This document shows positions 17,200 to 24,683 of a stretch of 64,000 nt of DNA, one piece after another (the first letter of the stretch is position 1; each line of letters begins with the position of its first letter). Source of the DNA: Gemmatimonadales bacterium (GTDB lineage: Bacteria > Gemmatimonadota > Gemmatimonadetes > Gemmatimonadales > GWC2-71-9); NCBI GenBank assembly GCA_041390145.1, contig JAWKQM010000003.1:234254-298253 (forward strand), in the 5' to 3' direction. The notes beneath the pieces are model-generated. The model was given only the letters and a program-made list of their open reading frames with translations. It did not search any database and was not told where the DNA came from. Made by a program: the position numbers and the translations under genes.

Positions 17200-18521
17200 A
17201 CATGCCGACCGTCGCCGTGGTGGGGCGCCCCAATGTGGGAAAGTCCACCCTCTTTAACCGGCTCATCGGTGGGCGGCGCGCGATCGTCTCCGACCAGGCG
17301 GGCACCACCCGCGACCGGCACTTCGGCACGGCGGACTGGGGCGGCCGGCGCTTCTGGCTGATCGACACCGGCGGCTTGATGCCGGACTCCAATGACTCGA
17401 TGGACAAGGCGATCCGAAGGCAGGTGGACCTCGCGGTCGAGCAGTCGGACCTGGTGGTGTTCCTGGTGGACGGGAAGGAAGGCCTCAACCCCGTCGACTC
17501 GGAAATCGCCGCGCACCTGCGCCGCGCCAAGCGGCCGGTGCTCCTGGCGGTGAACAAGCTCGACGACCTTCCGGACACCACCGCGCACATGGCGTTCTAC
17601 AAGCTGGGCCTCGGCGATCCGATCCCGCTCTCCGCCGCGATCGGGAAGGCGAGTGGCGACCTGCTCGATGCGATCGTCGAGCGCCTGCCGGAGCAGCAGG
17701 AGGGGGAACTCGACGAGTCCATCAGCGTCGCCGTGGTGGGCCGACCGAATGTCGGCAAGTCCTCGCTCATCAACCGGCTGCTCGGGGAGGACCGGGTGGT
17801 GGTGTCGCCGGTGGCAGGCACCACGCGCGACGCGGTGGACTCGGTCTTCCGGGCGCACGGGAAACTGTTCACCCTCATCGACACGGCCGGGCTCCGAAAG
17901 AAGGCTCGCGTCCACGAGGACGTCGAGTTCTACTCGACCCTCCGCACCCAGCGCGCGATCGAGCGGGCGCAGGTGTGTGTGCTCGTGGTCGATGCCTCCC
18001 TTGGCCTCCATACCCAGGATCTCCGGATTGCCAACGAGGCGTGGGACCGCGGCTGCGGGCTCATCATCGCCGTCAACAAGTGGGACCTGGTCAAGGAGAA
18101 GGACGCGAACACCGCCCGCCGCGGCGAGGAGGCGCTCCGTGCAAAGGCGCCGTTCCTCGCGTACGTGAAGTTCGTGTACCTCTCCGCGGAAACCGGGCAG
18201 CGGGTGCACCAGCTGCCGCAGGAGATTCTCGAGGTGGCCGAGGCGCGGGAGCGCCGCATCGCCACGGCCGAGGTCAATCGGGTGCTCGAAGAATTGGTGC
18301 AGCACACCAATCCGCCGCAGAAGCCGGGGCAGGAGGTCAAGCTGCTGTACGCCTCGCAGGTCGGCACGGCGCCGCCGGTGTTTGCCATCGTCTGCAGCCG
18401 GCCGGATGCGATCCCGGAGTCGTACGAGCGGTACCTCATCAACGGGTTCCGCAAGGCGTGGTCGTTCGAGGGTTCGCCGCTGCGCCTGAAGTTCAAGCGC
18501 CGCTCGGGGCGGAATCCTTGA
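17196..18521 (+). CDS. der: Der (EngA), double GTPase for 50S ribosome assembly
   Basis: This 441-residue protein has two consecutive G domains. The first carries VGRPNVGKSTLFNRL and DTGGL; the second carries VGRPNVGKSSLINRL, DTAGL and NKWDLV. The C-terminal KH-like domain includes PPVFAIVCSRPDAIPESY and YLINGFRKAWSFEGSPLRL. Both Walker A motifs are intact and the length is normal. It binds the pre-50S subunit. It overlaps its neighbours on both sides, so it is inside the DUF512-acyP operon. Confidence 0.98.
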   Translation: MNMPTVAVVGRPNVGKSTLFNRLIGGRRAIVSDQAGTTRDRHFGTADWGGRRFWLIDTGGLMPDSNDSMDKAIRRQVDLAVEQSDLVVFLVDGKEGLNPVDSEIAAHLRRAKRPVLLAVNKLDDLPDTTAHMAFYKLGLGDPIPLSAAIGKASGDLLDAIVERLPEQQEGELDESISVAVVGRPNVGKSSLINRLLGEDRVVVSPVAGTTRDAVDSVFRAHGKLFTLIDTAGLRKKARVHEDVEFYSTLRTQRAIERAQVCVLVVDASLGLHTQDLRIANEAWDRGCGLIIAVNKWDLVKEKDANTARRGEEALRAKAPFLAYVKFVYLSAETGQRVHQLPQEILEVAEARERRIATAEVNRVLEELVQHTNPPQKPGQEVKLLYASQVGTAPPVFAIVCSRPDAIPESYERYLINGFRKAWSFEGSPLRLKFKRRSGRNP

Positions 18522-19138
18522 CCTCCGGGCAGATGGCCGCGCTGATCGCCTCCTACCTCCTGGGCGCGATTCCGACGAGTTACATCGCCGGGCGGCTCTT
18601 CAAGGGGATCGACCTGCGCCAGCATGGCAGCAAGAACCTCGGCGCCACGAACGTCTATCGCATCATGGGGTGGCGGTACGCGATCCCGGTCGGGATCTTC
18701 GACGTGGCCAAGGGGGCGGTCCCGGTGCTGATCATCGGACCGGCGGTGAGCGTGGTGGGCTGGTTCCCGCTGGTCTGCGGCGTGATGGCCGTGGTGGGGC
18801 ACGTCTTCTCGGTGTTCGTGGGCTTCAAGGGGGGCAAGGGTGTGGCGACCAGCGCCGGCGTCGTGCTCGGCCTCGCGCCGATGGCGGTCGGCATCTGTCT
18901 CGTCCTCTGGGCCCTGATCGTCTGGATGTCCGGGTATGTGTCGCTCGGTTCGGTGATCGCGACCGGGGTCTTCCCGCTGCTGGTGTGGGTGCTGTATCCC
19001 GCGCGCCGCGAGAGCATCTGGCTGTATGTGGCGCTCGCCGCGGTGATCATCTGGATGCACCGGTCCAACATCCGGCGGTTGATGGCCGGGACGGAGAATC
19101 GATTCGGGCGGCATGCGAATGGGTCAGGTTCGGCATGA
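18518..19138 (+). CDS. plsY: PlsY, acyl-phosphate:glycerol-3-phosphate acyltransferase
   Basis: This 206-residue membrane protein starts at TTG 18518, overlapping the der stop (TTGA); ATG 18533 is the alternative. The three PlsY motifs are present: GSKNLGATNVYR, FVGFKGGKGVATSAG and HRSNIRRLMAGTENRF. Five hydrophobic segments are visible. It makes lysophosphatidate from acyl-phosphate, the first acyl step of phospholipid synthesis; PlsX is not in the window. It is next to gpsA, which supplies glycerol-3-phosphate, so the substrate maker and user are coupled. Confidence 0.95.
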   Translation: MTSGQMAALIASYLLGAIPTSYIAGRLFKGIDLRQHGSKNLGATNVYRIMGWRYAIPVGIFDVAKGAVPVLIIGPAVSVVGWFPLVCGVMAVVGHVFSVFVGFKGGKGVATSAGVVLGLAPMAVGICLVLWALIVWMSGYVSLGSVIATGVFPLLVWVLYPARRESIWLYVALAAVIIWMHRSNIRRLMAGTENRFGRHANGSGSA

Positions 19139-20133
19139 CGCGCATCGGCGTACTCGGCGCGGGAAGCTGGGGGACGACCCTGGCCGACCTGCTGGCCCGC
19201 AAGGGCCATGCGGTCCGGCTCTGGGCCTATGAGGGCGAAGTGGTGGAGAGCATCAACACCCGCCATCAGAACGCGCTCTTTCTCGCCGGGCGAACCCTCG
19301 ACCCGCGCCTGGTTGCCTGCAGTGACCCGTTCGAGGCGGTGGAGGGCGCGCCGATCATCCTGTCCGCCGCGCCGAGCCACGTGGTGCGGGCGGTCACCGC
19401 CCCGTTGCATCCGGGAGTGGCGGGTGACGCGATCGTGGTGAGCGCCACCAAGGGGATCGAGGCGCCCGGGCTGCTCCTGCCGCACGAGGTGCTCGCGGAG
19501 ACTCTCCCGGGTCGGCCCTTCGTGGCGCTGTCCGGCCCGAGCTTCGCCGCCGAGGTCCAGGAAGGGCAGCCGACGGCGGTGGTGGCGGCCGCGCTGGATC
19601 CCGCGGTGGCCGCCGTGGTGCAGGAGACGTTCTCGACGCCCAGGTTCCGGGTGTACTCGAACGACGACCTGGTCGGCGTTGAGTTGTGCGGCGCGCTGAA
19701 GAACGTGATCGCGATCGCGGCGGGGATCCTGGAGGGGCTCGGGCTGGGCAACAATCCGCGCGCGGCCCTGATCACGCGCGGGCTCGCGGAAATGACGCGG
19801 CTGGGTCTGGCCATGGGCGCCCAGTCGATGACGTTCGCCGGCCTCGCAGGGATGGGCGACCTGATCCTGACCGCGACCGGCGGGCTCAGCCGGAACCGCG
19901 CACTCGGGATGGCGCTGGCCAAGGGCGAACGCCTGGCGGAATACACGGCGACCCACCGCACGGTGGCCGAGGGCGTGAACACCGCCCGTTCGGCGGTGGC
20001 ACTGGCGGCGCGGCATGATGTGGAACTGCCGATCACGGAGCAGGTGGCGGCCATCCTCTTCGACGGCAAGGAGCCGCGGCAGGCGGTGGCCGACCTGATG
20101 GAACGGACCCTCAAGGCGGAGCAGTGGCGGTGA
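19135..20133 (+). CDS. gpsA: GpsA, NAD(P)-dependent glycerol-3-phosphate dehydrogenase
   Basis: This 332-residue protein starts at ATG 19135 within the plsY stop (ATGA). The Rossmann loop is IGVLGAGSWGTTLADLL. The catalytic region ELCGALKNVIAIAAGILEGLGLG and the C-terminal GLAGMGDLILTATGGLSRNR are standard. It reduces dihydroxyacetone phosphate to sn-glycerol-3-phosphate in the cytoplasm for phospholipids. Confidence 0.97.
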   Translation: MTRIGVLGAGSWGTTLADLLARKGHAVRLWAYEGEVVESINTRHQNALFLAGRTLDPRLVACSDPFEAVEGAPIILSAAPSHVVRAVTAPLHPGVAGDAIVVSATKGIEAPGLLLPHEVLAETLPGRPFVALSGPSFAAEVQEGQPTAVVAAALDPAVAAVVQETFSTPRFRVYSNDDLVGVELCGALKNVIAIAAGILEGLGLGNNPRAALITRGLAEMTRLGLAMGAQSMTFAGLAGMGDLILTATGGLSRNRALGMALAKGERLAEYTATHRTVAEGVNTARSAVALAARHDVELPITEQVAAILFDGKEPRQAVADLMERTLKAEQWR

Positions 20134-20504
20134 CACAACCGCGGCCAACCCAGGAGTTCTTCTCGATTGGCGAAGTATGCGCGCTGACCGATCTCAAGCC
20201 GCACGTCCTGCGGTATTGGGAAAGCCAGTTCCGCTTCCTCAATCCGGCGAAGAACCGATCCGGCAATCGTGTCTACAAGAGCCGCGAAGTCGAACTCATC
20301 ATGCTGGTCAAGCACCTTCTCTACAGCGAGAAGTACACCATCGAGGGGGCGCGCCAGAAGATCGAGCAGTACCGTCGCACCGGGGAGTTGCGCGGCACGG
20401 CCCGTCGCGCGATGGGCTCGGAGACGGTCCGTGAACTGCGCCAGGAAGTCGAGGAAGTGCTCAAGGTGCTCGAGGGCGGTCACGACGGCAAAGGCGCCGG
20501 GTGA
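20130..20504 (+). CDS. MerR-family transcriptional regulator
   Basis: This 124-residue protein starts at GTG 20130 in the gpsA stop (GTGA); GTG 20124 is also possible. The N-terminus is a MerR winged helix: FFSIGEVCALTDLKPHVLRYWESQF, then NRVYKSREVELIMLVKHLL. The C-terminal part is a short coiled coil (ETVRELRQEVEEVLKVL) without effector-binding cysteines, so it is the small HTH-type MerR often found near lipid and surE genes. The target is unknown. Autoregulation of the operon is possible. Confidence 0.85.
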   Translation: MTQPRPTQEFFSIGEVCALTDLKPHVLRYWESQFRFLNPAKNRSGNRVYKSREVELIMLVKHLLYSEKYTIEGARQKIEQYRRTGELRGTARRAMGSETVRELRQEVEEVLKVLEGGHDGKGAG

Positions 20505-21253
20505 TGCATATCCTCGTCAGCAACGATGACGGCATCCTGGCGCCCGGGATCGGCTTGCTTGCGGACGCCTGTCGCAGTGTCGGGCATGTCACGGTGGTGG
20601 CGCCGGACCGCGAGCAGAGCGGGACCAGTCACTCGCTGACGCTGCATCGTCCACTGCGTGCGGCGCTGCGGCCCGACGGCGCGTACCAGGTGGACGGGAC
20701 GCCCACGGACTGCGTGCTGCTGGCGGTGAACGCCCTCCTGCCCGAGCGGCCCTCCTTCGTCTTCTCCGGCGTCAATCATGGGCCGAACATGGGCGAGGAC
20801 GTGCTCTATTCGGGCACGGTCGCCGTGGCGATGGAGGCGGTGACCCTGGGGATTCCCGGGATCGCCATCTCGTTCGCCGGGCACGACCCCGAGACGCTCG
20901 CCACGTACGGACCGCTCCTGAAGCGACTGGTGCAACAGGTGGTGGCGGTGCCGGCGTTTCCGCCGGACACGCTGCTCAACGTGAACCTCCCCGCGGTGCC
21001 CGCGTCGGAGGTCAAGGGCACGATGGTCACGCGGCTCGGCAGCCGGTTCTTCTCGGAATCGCTCACGCGGATGAAGGACCCGTGGGGGCGGGAAATGTTC
21101 TGGGTCGGCGGCGGCACGATCACCTGGACGGGCGGGGAAGACTCCGATCACGGCGCGGTGGCGGAGGGGTATGTCTCCGTCACCCCGCTGCACATGGACC
21201 TCACGCACTACCCACTGCTGGAAACGGTCAGGGAATGGCGGCTGGCGCTGTAG
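20504..21253 (+). CDS. surE: SurE, 5'/3'-nucleotidase
   Basis: This 249-residue protein starts at ATG 20504 (GTG 20501 is an alternative), touching the regulator's stop. The metal-binding start ILVSNDDGILAPGI, the SGTSHSLTLHRPL loop and GVNHGPNMGEDVLYSGTVAVAMEA are the SurE signatures. Family members are divalent-metal-dependent nucleoside-monophosphate and polyphosphate phosphatases linked to stationary-phase survival. It precedes pcm, the classic surE-pcm pair, and overlaps it by 19 bases. Confidence 0.96.
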   Translation: MHILVSNDDGILAPGIGLLADACRSVGHVTVVAPDREQSGTSHSLTLHRPLRAALRPDGAYQVDGTPTDCVLLAVNALLPERPSFVFSGVNHGPNMGEDVLYSGTVAVAMEAVTLGIPGIAISFAGHDPETLATYGPLLKRLVQQVVAVPAFPPDTLLNVNLPAVPASEVKGTMVTRLGSRFFSESLTRMKDPWGREMFWVGGGTITWTGGEDSDHGAVAEGYVSVTPLHMDLTHYPLLETVREWRLAL

Positions 21254-21909
21254 GGGCGGGAGACAGCTACGGCGGGTATCGCGCGCGCCTGGTCAGCGAG
21301 TTGCAGGCCAAGGGGATCCGCGACCTCTCCGTGCTGCGCGCCATTTCGCAGGTGCCGCGCCATCTTTTCGTGCCCGCGAGCGTGCGGCACCGCGCCTACG
21401 AGGATTCCGCCCTGCCCATCGGCGGCGGGCAGACCATTTCGCAGCCCTGGGTGCAGGCCCGCTACCTCGAAGTGCTGGAGCTCACCGGGCGCGAGAAGGT
21501 GCTCGAGATCGGCACCGGGTCCGGGTACCAGACGGCGCTCCTGGCATTGCTGGCCGATACCGTGTTCAGCATCGAGCGGATCCAGTCGCTCGCCTCCGAA
21601 GCGCGCGCCGCGCTCGAAGGGGCCGGTATCCGGAACGTGACCGTGCTCGTCGGCGACGGTACCCTTGGCTGGCGCCCCTTCGCGCCGTACGACGCCATCC
21701 TGGTGGCCGCGGCGAGTCCCTCCGTCCCGGCCCCGCTGATCGAACAGCTGGCACCCGGCGGCCGGCTGGTCATCCCGATCGGCGATCGCGATACCCAGGT
21801 CCTGCAGTTGCTCCGGAAGGACGGTGACCGGATCGTCACCACGTCCCTCGGCGATGTCCGCTTCGTGCCCCTCCTCGGTGAGTTCGGCTTCCGTCCCTCC
21901 ACCTCCTGA
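21235..21909 (+). CDS. pcm: Protein-L-isoaspartate O-methyltransferase
   Basis: This 224-residue protein starts at ATG 21235, inside the end of surE. Substrate-binding residues are in IGGGQTISQPWVQARYLEVL, the SAM loop is VLEIGTGSGYQTALLALLA, and the C-terminal APLIEQLAPGGRLVIPIGD is typical. It methylates isoaspartyl residues to start repair of aged proteins. Confidence 0.96.
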   Translation: MAAGAVGAGDSYGGYRARLVSELQAKGIRDLSVLRAISQVPRHLFVPASVRHRAYEDSALPIGGGQTISQPWVQARYLEVLELTGREKVLEIGTGSGYQTALLALLADTVFSIERIQSLASEARAALEGAGIRNVTVLVGDGTLGWRPFAPYDAILVAAASPSVPAPLIEQLAPGGRLVIPIGDRDTQVLQLLRKDGDRIVTTSLGDVRFVPLLGEFGFRPSTS

Positions 21910-21920
21910 CCGGCTGGTTC

Positions 21921-22544
21921 ATGCTTCATTCCGTCGTCCAGTGGCTCGTCGAGACCGTCTCGGCGCTTGGCTACCCCGGCCTCACCGTGCTGATGGCCAT
22001 CGAATCGTCCTTCATCCCGCTCCCGAGCGAAGTCGTCATGCCCCCCGCGGGGTACCTCGCGGCGCAGGGCCGCATGGACCCCGTGCTCGCCGTCCTCGCG
22101 GGCACACTCGGCAGCGTGCTGGGCGCCCTCTTCAATTACTGGTTTGCCATCGTGGTCGGGGAACCGTTCCTCCGGCGGTACGGGAAGTATTTCCTGGTCA
22201 GCGCCGAGCACCTGGACCGGGCGGAAGGCTTCTTCGCCCGCCACGGGGAGATCAGCACCTTCATCGGCCGGCTGGTGCCGGTGGTGCGGCAACTCATTTC
22301 GATTCCGGCCGGCATGGCCAGGGTCCCGCTGGGCCGTTTTGTGGTCTTTACGGCCCTTGGGGCGGGGATCTGGTGCACCGTGCTGGTCTATATCGGCTGG
22401 TTTGTCGGCCGGCACGAGGCAACGCTCGTGGAGGGGATGGTCAGGGCCTATAGCACGAGGGCATTTCTCTACATGGTCCCCGTCCTTATTTTGGTGGTAA
22501 TCGGGTATGTTGTGTGGCACCGTCGGCGCCGGAGTTCGCCGTGA
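21921..22544 (+). CDS. DedA-family membrane protein
   Basis: This 207-residue polytopic protein has four to five hydrophobic segments. The DedA/SNARE-associated pattern is present: AIESSFIPLPSEVVMPPAGYLA at the re-entrant loop and FIGRLVPVVRQLISIPAGMARV, including the conserved Arg and the PAG turn. DedA proteins are proton-coupled and several recycle undecaprenyl phosphate or phosphatidylethanolamine across the membrane. The substrate here is not determined. The stop overlaps acyP (GTGA). Confidence 0.9.
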   Translation: MLHSVVQWLVETVSALGYPGLTVLMAIESSFIPLPSEVVMPPAGYLAAQGRMDPVLAVLAGTLGSVLGALFNYWFAIVVGEPFLRRYGKYFLVSAEHLDRAEGFFARHGEISTFIGRLVPVVRQLISIPAGMARVPLGRFVVFTALGAGIWCTVLVYIGWFVGRHEATLVEGMVRAYSTRAFLYMVPVLILVVIGYVVWHRRRRSSP

Positions 22545-22813
22545 GGCGGGTCCGATTCGTCGTGACGGGGAGGGTGCAGGGGGTCGGATTCCGGTGGTTT
22601 GTCCGGGCCGAAGCCCGTCCGCTGGGCTTGAACGGCTGGATCCGGAATCGAGAGGACGGCGCGGTGGAGGGCGAGGTGGAGGGCAGGGACGACGCGATCG
22701 AGGCGCTCATGCCGTGCCTCGAGGTCGGTCCCCCGAGCGCCATTGTCACAAATGTTGAAATCTCCGAGATTTCGGATGACGTACAGCGATATAAGCTATT
22801 TGAAATCAGATAG
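22541..22813 (+). CDS. acyP: Acylphosphatase
   Basis: This 90-residue protein starts at GTG 22541 in the dedA stop; an earlier GTG at 22514 would give a longer tail not typical of the family. The active-site segment FVVTGRVQGVGFRWFVRAEA holds the phosphate-binding Arg and LNGWIRN holds the catalytic Asn. It hydrolyses acyl phosphates such as the PlsY substrate, so its place in a phospholipid operon makes sense. Its last third is AT-richer than its neighbours. Confidence 0.92.
   Translation: MRRVRFVVTGRVQGVGFRWFVRAEARPLGLNGWIRNREDGAVEGEVEGRDDAIEALMPCLEVGPPSAIVTNVEISEISDDVQRYKLFEIR
22757..22773. promoter_or_regulatory. Perfect palindrome upstream of apt, possible operator
   Basis: GAAATCTC-C-GAGATTTC is an exact inverted repeat with 8-bp arms, inside the 3' end of acyP and 72 bases before the apt ATG. 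The flanking sequence is AT-rich for this genome. A regulator site is inferred only from symmetry and place. Confidence 0.3.
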
Positions 22814-22845
22814 TTAGACAATTGAAGTGAGAGGAGTTCGAAGCG

Positions 22846-23376
22846 ATGCCCGAGACCCTTCAGGAGCGCATCAAGAAGGCCCTTCGGCCGGTGCCGGACT
22901 ATCCCAAGCTGGGCTCGACCTTCTATGACAGCGTCGAGGTCTTCCGGCATGGGTCCCTGCTGAAGGACGTGGTGGAGGCCATGGTGGCCCCATTCGAGGG
23001 GCAGGGGGTGTCCCACGTCGTCGGGATCGAGCCACAGGGGCAGATCCTCGGCGGGGCGGTCGCCGTGGCGCTGGGGGCCGGGTTCATCTCGGCCCGGAAG
23101 CCGCGGAAGCTCCCCTGGGTCCAGGTGCGCCAGGTCTATTCGCTGGAATACGGGGACGATTCGCTCGAGGCTCGCCGGGACGACTTCGTCGGTGAGGACC
23201 GGGTGGTGGTGGTGGACGACCTGCTGTCCTCGGGCGGGACGGCGGCGGCGGCGGGAGAACTGGTCGGTGCGCTGCGCGGCAAGCTGATCGGGTACACCTT
23301 CATCATGGAGGCGCTGGCGGACCGGGGCCGGGAGAAGCTCGGCGATACGCCGGTGCACGTCCTGCTGCAGATCTGA
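22846..23376 (+). CDS. apt: Adenine phosphoribosyltransferase
   Basis: This 176-residue protein starts at ATG 22846 behind AGAGGAG. The N-terminus RPVPDYPKLGSTFYDSVEVF is the Apt hood, GIEPQGQILGGAVAVALG contacts the base and VVVVDDLLSSGGTAAAAGEL is the PRPP loop. It salvages adenine to AMP in the cytoplasm. Canonical Apt has a KPGI/FKDIT variant here, so the small changes (KLGSTFYDS) are worth noting but conservative. Confidence 0.93.
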   Translation: MPETLQERIKKALRPVPDYPKLGSTFYDSVEVFRHGSLLKDVVEAMVAPFEGQGVSHVVGIEPQGQILGGAVAVALGAGFISARKPRKLPWVQVRQVYSLEYGDDSLEARRDDFVGEDRVVVVDDLLSSGGTAAAAGELVGALRGKLIGYTFIMEALADRGREKLGDTPVHVLLQI

Positions 23377-23386
23377 ACGTCCGGTG

Positions 23387-23416
23387 TTGACGCCCGAGGG
23401 GGGAACCGGGTATTTC
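23387..23416 (+). promoter_or_regulatory. Promoter of tRNA-Arg(CCT)
   Basis: TTGACG (23387-23392), an 18-base spacer and TATTTC (23411-23416) end ten bases before the tRNA. Confidence 0.5.
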
Positions 23417-23426
23417 TGGAGCGTTC

Positions 23427-23500
23427 GCCCCCGTAGCTCAGCTGGATAGAGCAGCAGTTTCCTAAACTGTTGGCCGGAGGTTCGACTCCTCTCGGGGGCA
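23427..23500 (+). tRNA. tRNA-Arg (anticodon CCT)
   Basis: GCCCCCG pairs with CGGGGGC in the acceptor. The D-arm is AGCTCAGCTGGATAGAGC, the anticodon loop is TTCCTAA and the T-arm is GGAGGTTCGACTCCT. Anticodon CCT reads AGG. CCA is not encoded. Confidence 0.95.
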
Positions 23501-23522
23501 CTGTCACCTGAAGAGAACAGGG

Positions 23523-23552
23523 GCTCTCGAGCGCCAGCCGGCGCTCGGGAGC
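23523..23552 (+). terminator. Terminator after tRNA-Arg(CCT)
   Basis: A 13-bp stem (GCTCTCGAGCGCC with GGCGCTCGGGAGC, one G-T pair) around AGCC is followed by TTTGT. Confidence 0.6.
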
Positions 23553-23704
23553 TTTGTCGCTTGGTCCATGTGGCGGCGCCGGGGCCACTAAGATGGCCCG
23601 CAGTACTGAAATACGCCCCAATGGGTTAGTATTGTCGGGCGCTTGGAGGGGTAATTGGGCCCCTCCCATGTCTCGATGCTGTACTCACTGGCTGGTGGAG
23701 ATCC

Positions 23705-24409
23705 ATGGCGAAGAAGAACGTTGCAACCAAGAAGAGTGAGCCGGCCAAGCCGGTGAAGCCCGTCACAATGGCCACCGAGTCGGCCGACCCGATGGCCTGG
23801 GTGCGGGCTCACCAGAAGCTCGTGCTCGGCATTGCCGGGGCAGTGGTGGTCGTGGCCCTGGGCACCTGGCTGGTCATCGAGACGGGGCAGCGGAGGCAGC
23901 TGCGGGCGGCCGAGCAGCTCGACCAGGCCCGCAACATCGCCGAATCGGGGAACCTCCCGCTCGCGGCCAGCGAGCTCCAGAAGATCATCGAGACCTTCAG
24001 CGGGACCAACGCCGCCACGGAGGCGGTGGTGACCCTCAACCAGGTGCGGATGGTCAACGGCCAGAGCGAACTCGCCGTCGTGAGCCTCCAGGAGTACCTG
24101 AAGACCAACCCGAAGAAGATCTACAAGGTTCCGGCGGAGGGGCTCCTCGGCGAGGCTCTGGAGAATGCCAACCGTCCCGAGGAGGCCGGGCAGGCCTACC
24201 TGGGCGCGGCCAACGACGCCGATCTGGACTACCTGAAGGCCCAGTACCTCCTGTCGGCCGGGCGCGCCTTTGCCAACGCCGGGAACACCGATGAGGCGTT
24301 CAAGGCGCTCAGCACGATCGTCGAGAAGTATCCGACGTCCAGTGCCAAGACCGAGGCGATGGTTCGGCTTTCCGAACTGACCCAGGGCCGGATGACGCTC
24401 GCTCAGTAG
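23705..24409 (+). CDS. Membrane-anchored TPR protein (YfgM/BamD-like)
   Basis: This 234-residue protein starts at ATG 23705 behind GGTGGAG. A Lys-rich cytoplasmic start (residues 1-35) precedes one transmembrane helix (about 39-60, LVLGIAGAVVVVALGTWLVI). A periplasmic helical-repeat domain follows with pairs such as LDQARNIAESGNLPLAASELQ, EDTA-free helices around GLLGEALENANRPEEAGQAY, and LLSAGRAFANAGNTDEAFKAL. The architecture matches the YfgM/TPR_21 group, which attends the Sec translocon and periplasmic chaperones. The precise role is inferred. Confidence 0.8.
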   Translation: MAKKNVATKKSEPAKPVKPVTMATESADPMAWVRAHQKLVLGIAGAVVVVALGTWLVIETGQRRQLRAAEQLDQARNIAESGNLPLAASELQKIIETFSGTNAATEAVVTLNQVRMVNGQSELAVVSLQEYLKTNPKKIYKVPAEGLLGEALENANRPEEAGQAYLGAANDADLDYLKAQYLLSAGRAFANAGNTDEAFKALSTIVEKYPTSSAKTEAMVRLSELTQGRMTLAQ

Positions 24410-24417
24410 GCAATGGT

Positions 24418-24474
24418 CCACGGCTGAAGCCGTGGCTCGGCCGCGCGCACGCCGAGCTGCGGCTTCAACCGCAG
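24418..24474. repeat. Cluster of three adjacent hairpins, REP-like
   Basis: Three perfect inverted repeats follow one another: CCACGGCT-GA-AGCCGTGG (24418-24435), GCTCGGC/GCCGAGC (24435-24457) and CTGCGG/CCGCAG (24457-24474). The repeated core GGCTGAAGCC/GGCTTCAACC is the style of extragenic palindromic elements. It starts nine bases after the TPR gene stop. Confidence 0.5.
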
Positions 24475-24485
24475 ACCTTAGAGAC

Positions 24486-24515
24486 AGGGCGGGGCTCCAA
24501 CCGGGGCGCCGCCCT
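24486..24515 (+). terminator. Terminator after the TPR gene
   Basis: AGGGCGG-G-GCTCC and GGGGC-G-CCGCCCT pair with one mismatch around AACC and are followed by TTCTTATT. Confidence 0.65.
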
Positions 24516-24519
24516 TCTT

Positions 24520-24650
24520 ATTGGGACTTAGAACAACGACGTATAAGATATGTTATGTTAAGTAGCCAAGTGGATAACTGTGGAGAAGTGGCTTCCCTGC
24601 CAGAAATCAATGTCATAAATTGTTTGGTGGGAGTTACTTAGATATTTGGT
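24520..24650. other. AT-rich intergenic island between convergent genes
   Basis: About 130 bases of clearly lower GC content than the rest of the window hold no coding sequence I can support. It includes AGTGGATAA at 24569-24577, eight of nine bases of a DnaA box in reverse (TGTGGATAA), and repeated TTA/TAA words. There are no dnaA, dnaN or parAB genes nearby, so it is not called an origin. Confidence 0.4.
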
Positions 24651-24655
24651 CCGTC

Positions 24656-24673
24656 AGGTGGAAAGGTCCACCT
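24656..24673 (-). terminator. Possible end of the dapF transcript
   Basis: AGGTGGA (24656-24662) pairs with TCCACCT (24667-24673) around AAGG, 10 bases past the dapF stop. On the - strand it is followed by a weak A/T run, so its strength is doubtful. Confidence 0.35.
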
Positions 24674-24683
24674 CTGGGGCATG

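Noticed and set aside
24569..24577. Near DnaA box taken as a replication origin
   Set aside because: A single imperfect box, without dnaA, dnaN, gidA or parAB genes nearby.
24432..24641. A 69-codon open frame on the + strand
   Set aside because: It crosses three hairpins and a terminator and has no ribosome site or domain.
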